From Struthio camelus (Eukaryota; Chordata; Aves; Struthioniformes; Struthionidae), in the NCBI RefSeq assembly GCF_040807025.1, contig NC_090967.1, positions 6,626,001 through 6,690,000 on the forward strand: a DNA stretch of 64,000 nt, given 5' to 3'. The position numbers and the translations under genes are program-made. Positions 40,709 to 52,053 of the stretch are shown here, piece after piece (positions within the stretch are counted from its first letter, which is position 1; every line of letters starts with the position of its first letter). A model generated the notes under the pieces. That model was not told the DNA's origin and did no database searches. It worked only from the letters and a program-made list of their open reading frames with translations.

Positions 40709-43700
40709 TCAGGACCCAGCCAGGTAAATCCCTGCAGGAGGAACAGCAGCAAGGAGGGGGTGAGCGCAGCCGGATGAGGCCCGCGCCCAGACGGATGCGT
40801 CCCCGGCACCAAGCCCAGCCGCTCGCGCCGTCCCCAAGCTGGGCACTGCCGTGGGGCAGGCCCCAACGTGGGCAAAAGGGAGCCTGGGGCCACGGGGAAG
40901 GGACCTTGTGCACCCCGGGGCCATGGGGAAGGGACCTTGTGCACCCCGGGGAAGGGAGCTTGTGCACCCTTGGGCCATGGGGAAGGGACCTTGTGCATCC
41001 CAGAGCCATAGGGAGCAGGGAAGGGACCTGGGCACCCCAGGATTGTAGGGAGCGGGGACAGGACCCTGTGCACCCCGGGGTCATGGAGAGCAGGGATGGG
41101 ACCTCGCGCACCGCAGGGAAGGGACCTCGCGCACCCAGCAGCAGTACCTGTGGCAAACCTCTTCTTGACCAGCGACATGCGGTAGCCAGCGCTCGCCAGC
41201 TCCACCTCGACGCCCGACAGCGTGCTGCCCTCGCTGGTGAACTGGGCCGCCACGGGGCTGGGCTTGCTGGGCCCGTAGAGGGGCTCCCAGCTGGCCGAGA
41301 GCCGGCCGCAGCCTGGGGGCGAGCGCAGAGCTGGAGGGGACGGCGCAGAGCCCCTGTCCCCTCGCGCAGGGTGGCCGAGCAAGGACCCAGCCGGGGGCCG
41401 GCCCCTGCTCTCCCCGCTCCCCAGGGGCAGGCACCCCCCAGCCCCTGCCCTCCCCGCGGGGCCGGGGCAGCCTCACCTCCCTGGCCCGGGGCCCCGGGAA
41501 TGTCCAGCAGCCTCCAGAGCAGCCTCTTCTCCTCCAGGTTCCTGCAGGACACACGCACGTGGCGTGGGCCGTGGCCGTGTGTGGCCGTGGGCCACAACCC
41601 TGGGCCGAGACCCCCCGGCGACCCCAAACCCCCCAGCTCCGTCCCATCCTTAGATCCCCCGGCAGCCCCAAACCCCCCAGCTCCGTCCCATCCTTAGATC
41701 CCCAGACGACCCCAAACCCCCCAGCTCTGTCCCATCCTTAGGCCCCCCGGTGACCCCAAACCCCCCAGCTCCATCCCATCCTTAGATCCCCTGGCAGCCC
41801 CAAACCCCCCAGCTCCGTTTCATCCTTAGGCCCCCCGGCGACCCCAAACCCCCCAGCTCTATCCCATCCCTAGATCCCCTGGCAACCCAAATCCCTCAGC
41901 TCCATCCCCTCCCTAGACCCCCAGGTGACCCCAAGCCCCCCAGCTCCATCCCCTCCCTAGACCCCCAGGTGACCCCAAGCCCCCCAGCTCCATCCCCTCC
42001 CTAGACCCCCAGGCGACCCCAAGCCCCCCAGCTCCATCCCCTCCCTAGACCCCCAGGCGACCCCAAGCCCCCCAGCTCCATCCCCTCGCTAGACCACCAG
42101 GCGACCCCAAGCCCCCCAGCTCCATCCCCTCGCTAGACCACCAGGCAACCCCAAACCCCCATCCCTGTCCCATCCCCACAGCTCCCACAGCCAGGGCATC
42201 CCTGTCTTCCCCCCCCCCATTCCCCCAGCCTGGGACCCCCCCAGCACAGGGAGCATTTTGGGGCTGGGGAGTCCCGATCCCCCCGGCCCCGCTCACCAGC
42301 TGGCCGCGGGCTGCAGCCGCACGTTGGTGACGGGCTCCTCCACGGGCAGCAGCACCTGGACGTTGGCGAGGGGCACGGGCACGGCCAGGGCGCCGGCGTT
42401 GTAGCTGTACTCCACGCTGACCCGCGTGGCGCCCGGCGAGCAGTCCCAGCGCACGCAGAGCTGCAGCGGCGCCGAGCCCGGGCCCAGCTTGGAGAACTGC
42501 GGGGGGAACCGGCGAGCGGCTCAGCGGGGACCGAAACCCCTGCTGCCCCCAGGAGCCGGGCACGGCGCCCCGGAGTCCCGGCCCCTTCCCCGCGCCGCGG
42601 GGCTCACCTGGTACTTGAGGAGCGCCACGTTGTAGTAGGAGGCAGCCGGGCTCTGCTCCGCCTGCTTCTGCAGGTGCCCCGTCAGCGCGGCCATGTTCAG
42701 CCAGAAGTCCTTGGTGCTGGGGTCGCTCTGGGACGGGTCGCTGCGGGCAGGGGGGCACAGCGCTGCAGACCCCTGCCACCGCCTGCGCCCGCTCCCCCGG
42801 GCACCCCAACCCCAGCTCCCCATCACCTGCTCCCAGGCCCCCCACTTCCTAACCCTGCCGCTGCCTTGGCTGGCTCCGAGGATGCCCGGCCACCCCGGGC
42901 ACCCCGTTCCCCGCTCCTGGCTCCCAGGATGCCCAGGCACCCCGTTCCCTGCTCCTGGCTCCCAGGATGCCCGGGCACCCCAGGCACCCCGTTCCCCTCT
43001 CCTGGCTCCCAGGATGCCCAGGCACCCCGTTCCCAGCTCCTGGCTCCCAGGATGCCCAAGCACCCCGGGCACCCTGTTCCCGGCTCCTGGCTCCGAGGAC
43101 GCCCAGGCACCCCGTTCCCAGCTCCTGGCTCCCAGGACGCCCAGGCACCCCGTTCCCAGCTCCCGGCTGCTGCCTCGGAGGACACCAGCAGCCTGCCGCG
43201 GGCCCAGTGCCACCGCGCTCGCCCGGCCCCCGCACCTGTAGAGCAGCTCGGCGTTGGGCAGGAACTGCTCGATGGCGCCGGCGTTGACCAGGCGGAAGCT
43301 CAGCACCGGCGGGGCCAGGCTGCCGCTGAAGACGCGGACGATGCCGGCGGGGAAGGACATGGTGAGCTCGCCCGTGACCTTCACCAGGCAGCTGCCGGGG
43401 AGAGGGACGGCTCAGCGACCGCCCCGGGGGCCGCGGGAGCCGCCGGGCACGGCGGGGAGGGACGCAGCGGGCACGTGCGCAATGCCCCCCCCCGGACCCC
43501 CGGACCTGTCGGAGTCGCGGCCCTTGAAGTAGGCGTGGATGTACTCGGTGAAAGCCGTGGCCACGGGGAGCGCATCCTGCGAGCCCAGCACCACGGGGCT
43601 GGGCCCCCGCGACAGCCCTGGGGAGGCAGGCAGGGGTCAGAGCCCGGCCCGGCCGGGGCCCCCCCTCCCGCCCCCCGCCGGGACCCACCGAGCGCAGGCT

Positions 43701-46700
43701 GGGAGACGGCGAAGAAGCCCCGCTCGCCCAGGCTGGCGGGCGCCGAGTGCGAGGGGCCGCAGCTCCAGGAGGGCGACGGGCTCAGCGAGCGGGACTGCAA
43801 GGCGAGAGGGCGTCAGGGGGGCACCCGGCCGAGGGCACCCGCCTGCCCCAGCCCCCCTGGCCACCCACCAGCTCGGTGTTGCTGCCCGCGGCCTGGCCGG
43901 CCGTGGGCCTCTTCGTCCGGGAGCGGCGGGGGGGGGCCACGAGCGGGACCTCGCGGGGTGCCGCGCTGGGCCGGGCGCAGGGAGCATCTGGGGGCGAAGT
44001 ACAAACGGGGGTGAACGGGGTGGGGGGGACGGACCTGGCGCCACGGGGACCGCAGCTCGGCTGACCCGCCACAGCAGGGGCCCTGCGGGGTTGAAGCTAG
44101 GGTCTCACCGCTGCAGCGAGTTTAGCAGGTCTCAGCCTGGCTTCTCAGCAAAACCGGGACTGGGGGCAGAGTTAAGGGTAAAATCCCTCGGACTCACCAG
44201 GCTCAGCCTGTGGAGGGGGACCTGCCGGCGTGCCGCCCTCGGAGAGCCTCATGCCGGACCCTTGGCACGTCCACGGAGAGGGGCTGGAGGACTCGCCCCC
44301 GCTGGCAGGGGCCGGAGAGGAGGAAGAGGAGGAAGCCGAGTTGGAGGAAGGCCGGGGCTGCAGGGGCCGGTCCCCGCCGGGGCTGCGGGGCCTGGCCCAG
44401 GGCGGGGGCTCCCCGAAGGGGTCGGGAGAGGGGGCTCGGCGGGGCACCGGGCCGCCGGGCCAGCGGGACCTGCCCCGCGCCGCCGGCCCCGCGTCCTCCC
44501 ACGGCTCCTCGGCCCCGGGGCCGCTGAAGACGGCGAAGCCGGGCAGCTCGGGGAGGCGGCCGGCGGGGCTGCGGGGCCGCGGCGGCCAGGCGCCCGGCTC
44601 CTCGGCGGCGGGCGGCGGGGACGGCGGCGGCGGCAGGTCCCGCGAGCCGCCCCGCTTGGGGAGGGGGCTCTGCGGCGTGCCGGGCTGCGGCGTCCACGGC
44701 CTCGAGTCCGGGGACGGGCCGGGCGCGGGGCGCGACGGCGAGTCCAAGCCCGAGTCTTCCACGTTCTCCGGGGAGGAGGAGGAGAAGGGGGACGAGGAGG
44801 AGGTGAGGACGTAGGCGCGGGAGGCTGCGGAGAGAGCCCGGGGCTGGCCGAGCGCTGCGGACCAGCCGCGTCCCCCCCTCCCCGGACGCCTGGGTCCCCC
44901 AGCCGCCTCACCCGAGAAATCCTCCGCTTCGAAAGCCGACTCCAGCGGGGGCCCGAACAGGGCTGCGGACGGCACCGCTTCCGCGGGGGTTTTCCCGGGG
45001 CAGCTGCCGGCGGCACGGAGAGACGGAGCGAGACGGGGCAGGTCGGCACCCGGCCGCCCCGCGTCCCCCTCCCCGGGGCCGGCCGCCGGCTCGCGCCGGT
45101 GCCTCCGCGCGCCCGGGGAGGGAGCTCGGTGCTTCGCCCCGCGCCCGAGCGGGGTGCCCCGTACCTGTCAGCCCGCGCCACCGGGCGCCCCTTCCCAGCG
45201 CTGTCACCTGCAGGGAACAGGGACGCGTTGGGGACACTGCAGAGCCATCACCCCACCCCGCGTCCCTGGGGACCCCCCCAGCACGGCCTCACCTGCCGCC
45301 GGCGTCTCCTCGGGGTCCGTCTCGACCGGGGCAGGGGCCAGGGCCGCCATGTGGCCTGGGGGAGGTCGGGGACAGGCAGCGTTAGGGGACGCGGACCCAC
45401 CGAGCCCCCCAGCCCTGCCGGCCGGGGAGCCGCGCGGGGGACACCCCGGGGTGCCACTTACGGGACGACTGTCGCTTCACGGTGCCCTGCAAGAGAAGAG
45501 ACGGGGGGTCAGCCCCAGGTGGCGGCAGGGGGGTGCCAGCACGGCCGCCCCCCGCCCCGGGGACCCCCCCGTCCCCCGTGCCTCTCACCGCGACGCCGGG
45601 GGGCAGAATGAGGTTGCCCACGGTGGCCTTGAGCTGCTCGACGGCGGCCTCGGCGCTGCCGCCCGCCTCCCGGGGCTGCACGGGCTTGATGCGCACGTAG
45701 AACTTGCGGGGCTCGTCCTCGTCGTAGTCCGAGTCGGAGGACGAGCACGCGTGGTTCTCGGCCTCGCCTGCGCCGCCGTCAAGGCAACACCCCGCGCTCG
45801 GCGGCCCAGCCCGCCCCCCCAAAACCCCAAAAACACAAGGATATCGTGGGTGACGTCTGGGCGCACGGTGAATCCGTCCTCGTCCACCTCCGGGCCGGCC
45901 TGCGGGGAGATGCTCGGGGAGAGGCGCTCGGGGGGAGGCGCTCGGGGAGGCGCTCGGGGGGAGGCGCTCGGGGGAGGCGCTCGGGGGGATGCTCGGGGGG
46001 AGATGCTCGGGGGGAGATGCTCGGGGGATGCGCTCGGGGGGATGCTCGGGGGGAGGCGCTCGGGGGGAGATGCTCGTCCCCCCCTCCCAGTGCCCCCAAC
46101 CAGGCCTGGCTTTTGCAGCGGAGGGAAGAGCAAATCCGCCCGCTGGGTGCTGGGGACCGCTGCCCCACGCGGTGAGCGGGGCGACTCACCACGTCGGCGT
46201 CCGGCGACTCCCTGGGGGAGACAGAGGCAGCGTTAGCGCCCCGAGCCGGGCAGGGCAGGGGGGCGCGGGGGGCGGGCAGCGGGCTTACGCGGCATCCCGG
46301 TCCCTCTCCTTGCGGCTCAGCCCGGGGATGCGGAAAGCCTTGCTGCGGCTCCTCTTGGGCGCTGCGGGGACGGAGGGGTGAGCGGCGCCCGCGGGCGACC
46401 CCGGCCCCGGCCCCGCCGGGCTGCCGGCTGCACAGACGTACTTGCCTTCCTGCGCTGGGGCCAGCCGGTACTCGTCGAAGTCCAGCGCGCCTGCGGCGGG
46501 CAGCGGGGTGAGCCGGGGCCCGCGGCCCCCCCGGCGGCCGGCCCCGGCGCGAGGGCAGCGCGTGGGGACCGTGCCCCGCGCCTCACCTGGCCGCTCCCGC
46601 CCCGTGCCCTTGCTCTCGGCAAACCTCCGCAGCAGCATCTCGGTGCCGATGTTCTCCACGTTCTGCTTGAACTCCTCGTGCACCTGCGGGGCGGACGGGG

Positions 46701-48874
46701 AGGGGGCCGCTGCGCCGGCGCACCGCGGACAGCCCCCGGCCCGGCCCCGCCGCCAGCCCCCCGCGACCCACCTGCCCGATCTGCACGTGCGTGTCCTCCA
46801 CCGAGTGTGAGTAGGAGCCGATGAGCCCCTTCATGTGCCGCAGGTGGGCTTCCTCCACCTCCTGGAAACGCTGCGGGCCCAGGGGCGCTCAGCGGGCACC
46901 GAGCGCGGCCCGCCGCCCCCTGCGCCCCCCGCTCCCGCCTGTCCTACCCACCGTGGCCGAGTCCAGCATCCTCTGCTCGAAGTCGGCCCGTGCCGCGTTG
47001 TACTTCTCCACCGCGCGCCGCAGCGCTTCGCCCGCCTTCTTGGACTTGAGCTCGGCCTGCGGGCAGGAGGGGCAGGCGTGAGCGCGGGCACGGGGGGGAT
47101 TTTGGCGACGTCCCCGGCACGGGCGCCACGGCGGCTCTCACCTTGTCGATCTCCTTCTGGCTGGTGCCCTCCTTGCGGAGCCGCTCGTACTCCTGGCACT
47201 TGCTGTAGTAGCTCTCCTTGGACTTGGGCAGCAGCTGGGCGACCCCGTGGAGCAGCTGGACGGCCTCCAGCGTGCCCGACACCTCCTCCTTGGACTGGGG
47301 ACGGGGACACGGGGGTGGGCGAGGGGCCGGGCCGGGGGTCGTGGGGGGCCACGGGGGACCCGGTACCTTCTTGTGCACCCGGCCCTGCTCCTCGCCGTAG
47401 CGCGAGATTTCCTTGATGAGGTCGTGCAGCTTCTTCATCAGCTCCAGGTGGCACAGGGCCAGCTTGTCCGAGGAGATGCGGAAAACCTCCCAGAGCGGCG
47501 CGAAGGTCCTGGCGCGGCGCCGGCAGAGCCTGAGACGGGCTGCCCCGGCCCGCGGGCACCGCTCCCCCGCCCCGCGCCGCCCTCGGCCCCCCTTACCCCA
47601 GCTGGGTCCCGTTGGTGGCCATCTTCGACAGCTTCACCATGGCCTTGGCGTAGTTCTCCTCGATGGCAGCCCTGGGGACGGGCAAGGAGGGGTGAGAGAC
47701 CCCCCCCCCGGGCCGGCGTCTCAGCCTGGCACCAAGGGGCACCCGTGGAGAGGGACCGGGGACCCCCGGCGCCGCCCCGGGTACCTCTCGCGGACGAAGT
47801 CGGCCAGCTCCTTGGTGGAGATCTGCCCGTGCTTCATGTTGTGGTAGAGCACGTCGAAGCCGTGGTTCTTCTCGCCCTGGCGGGGACAAGGCGGTGAGGG
47901 GGGCAGCTGGGCCGGGGGGGGGGGACACGGCCGCAGCAGCGAGGGCCCAGGACACCTGGGCCCCCCCAGCAGGAAGGGGTGGGCTGAGCCCAGACTCCCG
48001 GGCTCTATTTCGGGCGCTGCCCGCTCAGGCGGCCCGGTGGCGCGGGGGCAGCACTTCCCCTCCGCCGGCACCTGTTTACTGCCGCTTCGGGGAAGCTGCA
48101 GTGGGGAAACTGAGGCAGCGCAAGGATCCTGCCCGCCCCGGGCCCAGGACGGGCCGAGGAGCCCAGGCGTCCTGGTACCTCGCCCCGCGCCCCGCTTCCC
48201 CGGCAGCGGCTTTAAGAAGGAGGCGGCGCGGGGCTGAAAGGCGAGAGGAGAACAAGGAGGCCGGCGGCTCGGCCGGCCGGGAGAGTCGCTTAGCGACACC
48301 GTCCCCTCCTGCATGCCAATGGGCGCCGCGAGGCCGGGGGGCTGCGGAGCTGCTGCCGGGTCCAGCCCGCACTGCACCCCGCCGCCAGCCGCTGCCCTGC
48401 CTCAGTTTCCCCATCGCAAGGACACGGGGGTCCCGGAGCAGCGGCGGCGTAGCCGGGTCCCTGGCGGGAGACGGCCGCCGCGAGCCAGGCTCGGCGCTGC
48501 CTCGCTCCCGGGGACGCCCCGGCGCCCGCGCGGGGGTCCGGCCCCCGGCGCCGGTCCGACCCGGAGCAGCGCCGGCTCCGTCTCACGCTGCGAACTTCCC
48601 CCCGCCGGCGGCTCGGAGATCCCCGGGGCAGGCAGGGCGCTCCCGGGCGCCGCCGAGTTCCCCTTCCAGCACGGCGGGCGCCGAGCCCCCGCGCGGCCGG
48701 CACCCACCTCCCAATTAATTCAGGGCATTAAAGGAAGCGCGGAGCAAAGCCGGGACCAAGGACCGGGGGCCAGCGGTGCTCGGCGCGCCGCGGCCCGGGG
48801 CTCCCCCGCTGCGAGGAGCCGGGCGCCCGCGGGTGCCCTCGGCTTACCCAGAAGTGCTCGGCGAAGTAGGACAT
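40709..48874 (-). CDS. FCHO1: FCHO1, F-BAR nucleator of clathrin-mediated endocytosis
   Basis: Plasma-membrane protein that starts clathrin-coated pits by bending membrane and recruiting AP2, EPS15 and cargo. Twenty-seven coding exons join in frame to 1,030 aa (human 889): 48874-48848, 47876-47785, 47671-47597, 47508-47367, 47294-47142, 47056-46952, 46870-46772, 46683-46587, 46490-46446, 46361-46289, 46211-46190, 45899-45845, 45767-45589, 45486-45462, 45355-45293, 45207-45165, 45003-44912, 44824-44198, 43987-43869, 43794-43689, 43617-43506, 43391-43236, 42740-42608, 42496-42297, 41541-41477, 41312-41148 and 40731-40709 (TGA). It starts [16 protein letters not shown]. The F-BAR domain covers about 1-275 ([34 protein letters not shown]). 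A long Pro/Ser-rich linker of about 208 residues in exon 18 explains the extra length. The C-terminal mu-homology domain (about 755-1030) has [39 protein letters not shown] and [12 protein letters not shown]-like blocks. It includes 22- and 25-base micro-exons, one GC-AG intron and one U12-type intron. Confidence 0.97.
40865..41125. repeat. ~30-bp minisatellite in last FCHO1 intron
   Basis: GGGAAGGGACCTTGTGCACC with CCGGGGCCAT spacers repeats about eight times between the last two FCHO1 exons. Confidence 0.85.
41580..42150. repeat. ~42-bp minisatellite in FCHO1 intron
   Basis: The unit combines CCCCAGCTCCATCCCCTCC, CTAGACCCCCAGGCGACC and CCAAG. About 13 copies fill the intron between the exons at 41477-41541 and 42297-42496. 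Confidence 0.88.
42855..43180. repeat. ~38-bp minisatellite in FCHO1 intron
   Basis: The unit combines CACCCCGTTCCCAGCTCC with TGGCTCCCAGGATGCCCAGG. About eight copies, some with an extra CACCCCGGG segment, lie between the exons at 42608-42740 and 43236-43391. Confidence 0.88.
45362..45461 (-). other. FCHO1: Short FCHO1 introns flanking micro-exons
   Basis: The intron around here is about 106 bases (45356-45461), between a 63-base and a 25-base exon. It is typical of this gene, where most introns between exons 9 and 21 are under 200 bases. There is no separate feature inside it. Confidence 0.6.
45768..45844 (-). other. FCHO1: U12-type AT-AG intron of FCHO1 (77 bp)
   Basis: The exon reading ...RPDVTH plus one base ends at 45845. 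The intron then begins ATATCCTT on the minus strand, the consensus 5' site of the minor (U12) spliceosome. It ends GCGCAG before the exon that starts at 45767. Near its 3' end is TGCCTTGAC, close to the U12 branch-point consensus TTCCTTRAC, with the branch adenine about 11 bases from the AG. The join in phase 1 gives [20 protein letters not shown], which aligns with human DVTQNSTAEPSRFSSSDSDFD. No GT donor in the vicinity keeps the frame. Confidence 0.8.
45900..46075. repeat. GCTCGGGGGGAGAT / GGCGCTCGGGGGGA tandem repeat in FCHO1 intron
   Basis: A G-rich 9- to 23-base repeat of GCTCGGGGGGAGAT and GGCGCTCGGGGGGAG fills most of the intron between the exons at 45845-45899 and 46190-46211. The runs of G could form quadruplexes on the plus strand. 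Confidence 0.85.
46362..46445 (-). other. FCHO1: GC-AG intron of FCHO1 (84 bp)
   Basis: The donor reads GAAG|GCAAGT on the minus strand and the acceptor CCCCGCAG. Splicing at this GC donor gives [22 protein letters not shown], in step with human LQEAMKRLRGAKAFRLPGLSR. The alternative GT four bases further on (AA|GTACGT) breaks the reading frame. GC-AG introns are a known minor class of U12-independent introns. Confidence 0.75.
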
Positions 48875-48931
48875 CTTGGAGGCGCGCAGGGCGAGGGCGG
48901 CTCGCCGACCCGCAGCTCAGCTCCCGGCGCC
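48875..48931 (-). other. FCHO1: FCHO1 5' untranslated part of the ATG exon
   Basis: The base at 48931 follows an acceptor (CGTCCCCAG on the minus strand), and the exon runs through 57 untranslated bases to ATG at 48874. So at least one further untranslated exon lies upstream. Confidence 0.6.
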
Positions 48932-49685
48932 CTGGGGACGGAGCGAGGGCGCTCAGCCCGCCGGCAGCGCCGCGACGCCGGGGTCCCGCTCCCGGGGGGT
49001 CGCCGGCGCACGGCAGAGCCGCGACGCAGCCCGCCGGCCTCCCCAGGCCTCCCTCCCTGGATGGGCTTTGCGGCGGTGGGTGGTGGTGGGGGGGGATTTG
49101 CAGCGGGGATTTGCTTTTGCGGGGTGGGAGGGGGATGCTGGGCAGGACCCCTGGCAGGGTCCCCACCTTTTCGAGGGGTTCGGCTGGGAAATCGGCTCCT
49201 GGAGCTGCAGCGTCCATGGGAACGGCGTGCCGGCGCCGCGGCCCCCTCCCCACGCGCCCGGCCGGGCGGCCCCGGGGCGGCGGGTGCCAGGCACCCCGGG
49301 GGCAGCGCGCTGGCCCGACACCAGATACGCAGCTAAATAATAAATGAGCAGCTGCTGCTGCGCGGCCGCCTCTCCTCCCGGCCGGGCCGCCTGCCTGCAC
49401 TCCCCCAGCCGCTTGCCCCGGGATTCGGGACCCAGGAGTCCTGCCCCCCCCCCCCAACCCATCTTCAGGTGCGCGAAGCCGGCTGCAGCGGGGATGCTCA
49501 GCGCCGACGGCCCCGCGCACCCCAGCCCCCCGCTCAGCCCGCGGCAGAAAAACAGGAAACCAGAGAAATCTTTTGCATAGCCGGGTTTGGGGTTTTTTTT
49601 TTTTTCGTTTTTTCCCCTCCCTCATCACGATCGGGGGTCTGGGCATGGGAGGGCCGGGGCCCGAGGGGGTCCCCGGCGGACTCAC

Positions 49686-49755
49686 CCTCGGCTGCAGGCG
49701 GGCTCGCCAGGCCGCCCCGCTCATCCTCGGCGCGCCGGGCTGCCGACGGCGCGGT
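49686..49755 (-). other. FCHO1: Candidate untranslated FCHO1 exon with an upstream ATG
   Basis: On the minus strand an acceptor (TCTCCCCAG) precedes 49755 and a strong donor (GG|GTGAGTCC) follows 49686, framing a 70-base exon. It contains an ATG. If spliced to the exon beginning at 48931, that ATG would open a frame of about 17 codons ending before the FCHO1 start. The exon is inferred from splice signals only. Confidence 0.35.
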
Positions 49756-52053
49756 CTGGGGAGAGAAACCGGGGTTACGGGGCGCCCCAGCCGGCCCCGG
49801 CCCCCTGCCGCTCCCCCCCAGCTGCTGCCCCTCCGCAGCTCCGCTGCCAAGCAGGAAGCACCGAGGCAGGGGACTGGCGGAGCCACCTGTGTCACGAGCG
49901 GGGCGGGCTCAGCACAGGCCTCCGCCACCACTTCCCCTGACAGATGCGCCCCAATCGGCGGCCACGCTGCCGCGGCGCTTCCCGCCCGCGAGCGCCCCAC
50001 CGGTGGGGAAAGCGAGGCAAGGCTCGGCGGGGAGAGGGACCCAGGCGTCCGGGGGACCGGCAGCAGCAGCGGAGGCAGCGCGGAGGCAGAAACCAGGGGT
50101 GCAGGCTCACGCGACAGCAGCACGTCGGCGCCTGCAATGCTCCTGCAATAAACACCTCCATCTCGCCAACGCCTCCATTAACCCCCGCAGCAGCGAGGGC
50201 AGCGCGGGCCCAGCCCTGCCCCGCCGGGCTCCGGCTCGCGCTGCAGCCGGGGTTGCAACCGCCGTTGCATCTGCTGGGGTGCAACGGGCCCCAGGGCCGG
50301 GCGCCCCGCGGGGCGGCTGCTCGCCTGGGCTGCGCCAGGAAAGCGAGTTGCCCCAAATCGCTTCAATTTGCAGCAAAGGCAGGAGCAGGACCGGAGCGCG
50401 CAGCTGCACGTGTGGCTGTGCACGGCCAAGCGCGCTGCTCCGGGGCTGGGATTTGGACCCGGGAGTCCTGGCTCCAGCCCACCTCAGCTGCCGGGAGCTC
50501 ATCGCACCCTTCCCACCGGCCCGAGCTGCTCGTCTCGGGTGATGGCGCACGCATCGAGCTGCCTCGCCTCGAGCTGTGCCCCGGGCGGGCGAGACGGGCT
50601 GGATCCGGCCCCTGCTCCACGGCAGGAGCAGGAGGGAGGATCCTGGGATGCTCGCGGAGCAGGGGCTCCTCGGCCTGCACGGGCCACGGGGGAGCTGAGG
50701 CGCCTCGAACTCATTGCACCCAGTGCGCAGAGCTCACTGCCGGACCCCGCCGCCGGGGCCAAAGTCCCCTCGAAAGCCCTGAGATGGCAAAAGCCACTGA
50801 GCGCTCACGTCCCCGTGCAAGACGGGGGCGACGTCAGGGCCACGTCCCGGGCCGGGGGGGCCGCGGGTGCTCGCGTGCCCGCGCAGCAGGTGGGTGCAGA
50901 GCGGCTCGTCCCCACCGCCGGGCCAGCGGGTGCCGGGGCTGTGCTGCAGTGTGCTCGCGGGGGCACGGCACGCGCTCGCCGCCCCCGAGGAGCTGCTGTT
51001 GCGGGGGGGGGGGGGGGAGGCACGTCCCGGGGCGCGAGACCAGGCCCCGCACGGCCGCATCCCCCGCGGGGAGGGACGCCGGGAGGCCCGGCGGCGAGCA
51101 CCCGCAGCGATGACCTTCAGCGGCGTGCGGCCGTCCCTCCCGAAACCGCAGGTCCGGAGCCGGTGGCGGCAGGTGGCAGCGGCGCAGGGCGCTGCACGGC
51201 CGGAGCTCGTCACGCCGCCACCGGTGCAATAAAGCGGCGCAGGAACGAGCAAGGTGGCCGGTCCCCGTCGGCGAGCGCGTCCCCCACCTCCCGGCTCACC
51301 TGGCGGTGCCGGGGGCTCGGGGGGGGGGGGTCACGCCTTCCCCAGCCGACACGAGACGGCCGGATCCAGCCCTCCGGAGCAATGGGGTCCCGGGGGGAAT
51401 CGTTGCACCTGCCCGCGCCAGGGCGGGTGATGCTCAGCAGGTGCTGGGGGGCTCGGGGGGGCCCTCGCAGCCCGGATTTGCCCTGTCCCTCCCCAGGCAG
51501 CTCTGCCACAGCAGCGCAGCAGGTCCCCGCGAGAGGGGGGCAGCAGGGAAGGGGGGGGCTCTTGCAGCGCAGAGAGGAGCAGATGCACCCCCCCGAAGAC
51601 CCCACCGCCCGGAGGGGCTCGGGGGGTGCAGGCAACCGCCCCCCCACCCCAGGGGGGAGCGTCGTGCACGGAGCGGGGGGCAGCCGCAGTAGGGTGGGGG
51701 GAGCGGTGGGGGGGCGCCCAGACACCTGGAGAGGGGGCGCGCGGCGAGAGCGCAGGAGGGGAGCAGCTGTCGAGGAGGGGCTGCCCCCCGGCCCCCCACG
51801 GGGGAGCCTTGCCGGGCTGCACCCCACGCCGGGCGGGGCTGCCCCCAGACCCCCGGACGGGGTTGCATTGCAGGGGGCGGCCGCACCCCACGCACGGAGG
51901 GTGGGAGGGGAGAACCTCGGGGGGGGGGGAGAGGGCCAGGTTTGCAAGGTGGGGGGGGATGTCCAGCTGCATGCACGGGGTGGGGGGCGTCACGCCGGGG
52001 TGGGGGGGGGGGAAGCAGAAGGAGGGAGGGAGGGCGGCCCGGGCCGCACTCAC

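Noticed and set aside
45830-45845. A GT donor at CTT|GTGTTTTT for the FCHO1 exon ending near 45,845
   Set aside because: It would put the next exon in the wrong frame, whereas the ATATCCTT start keeps the frame and fits the U12 consensus.
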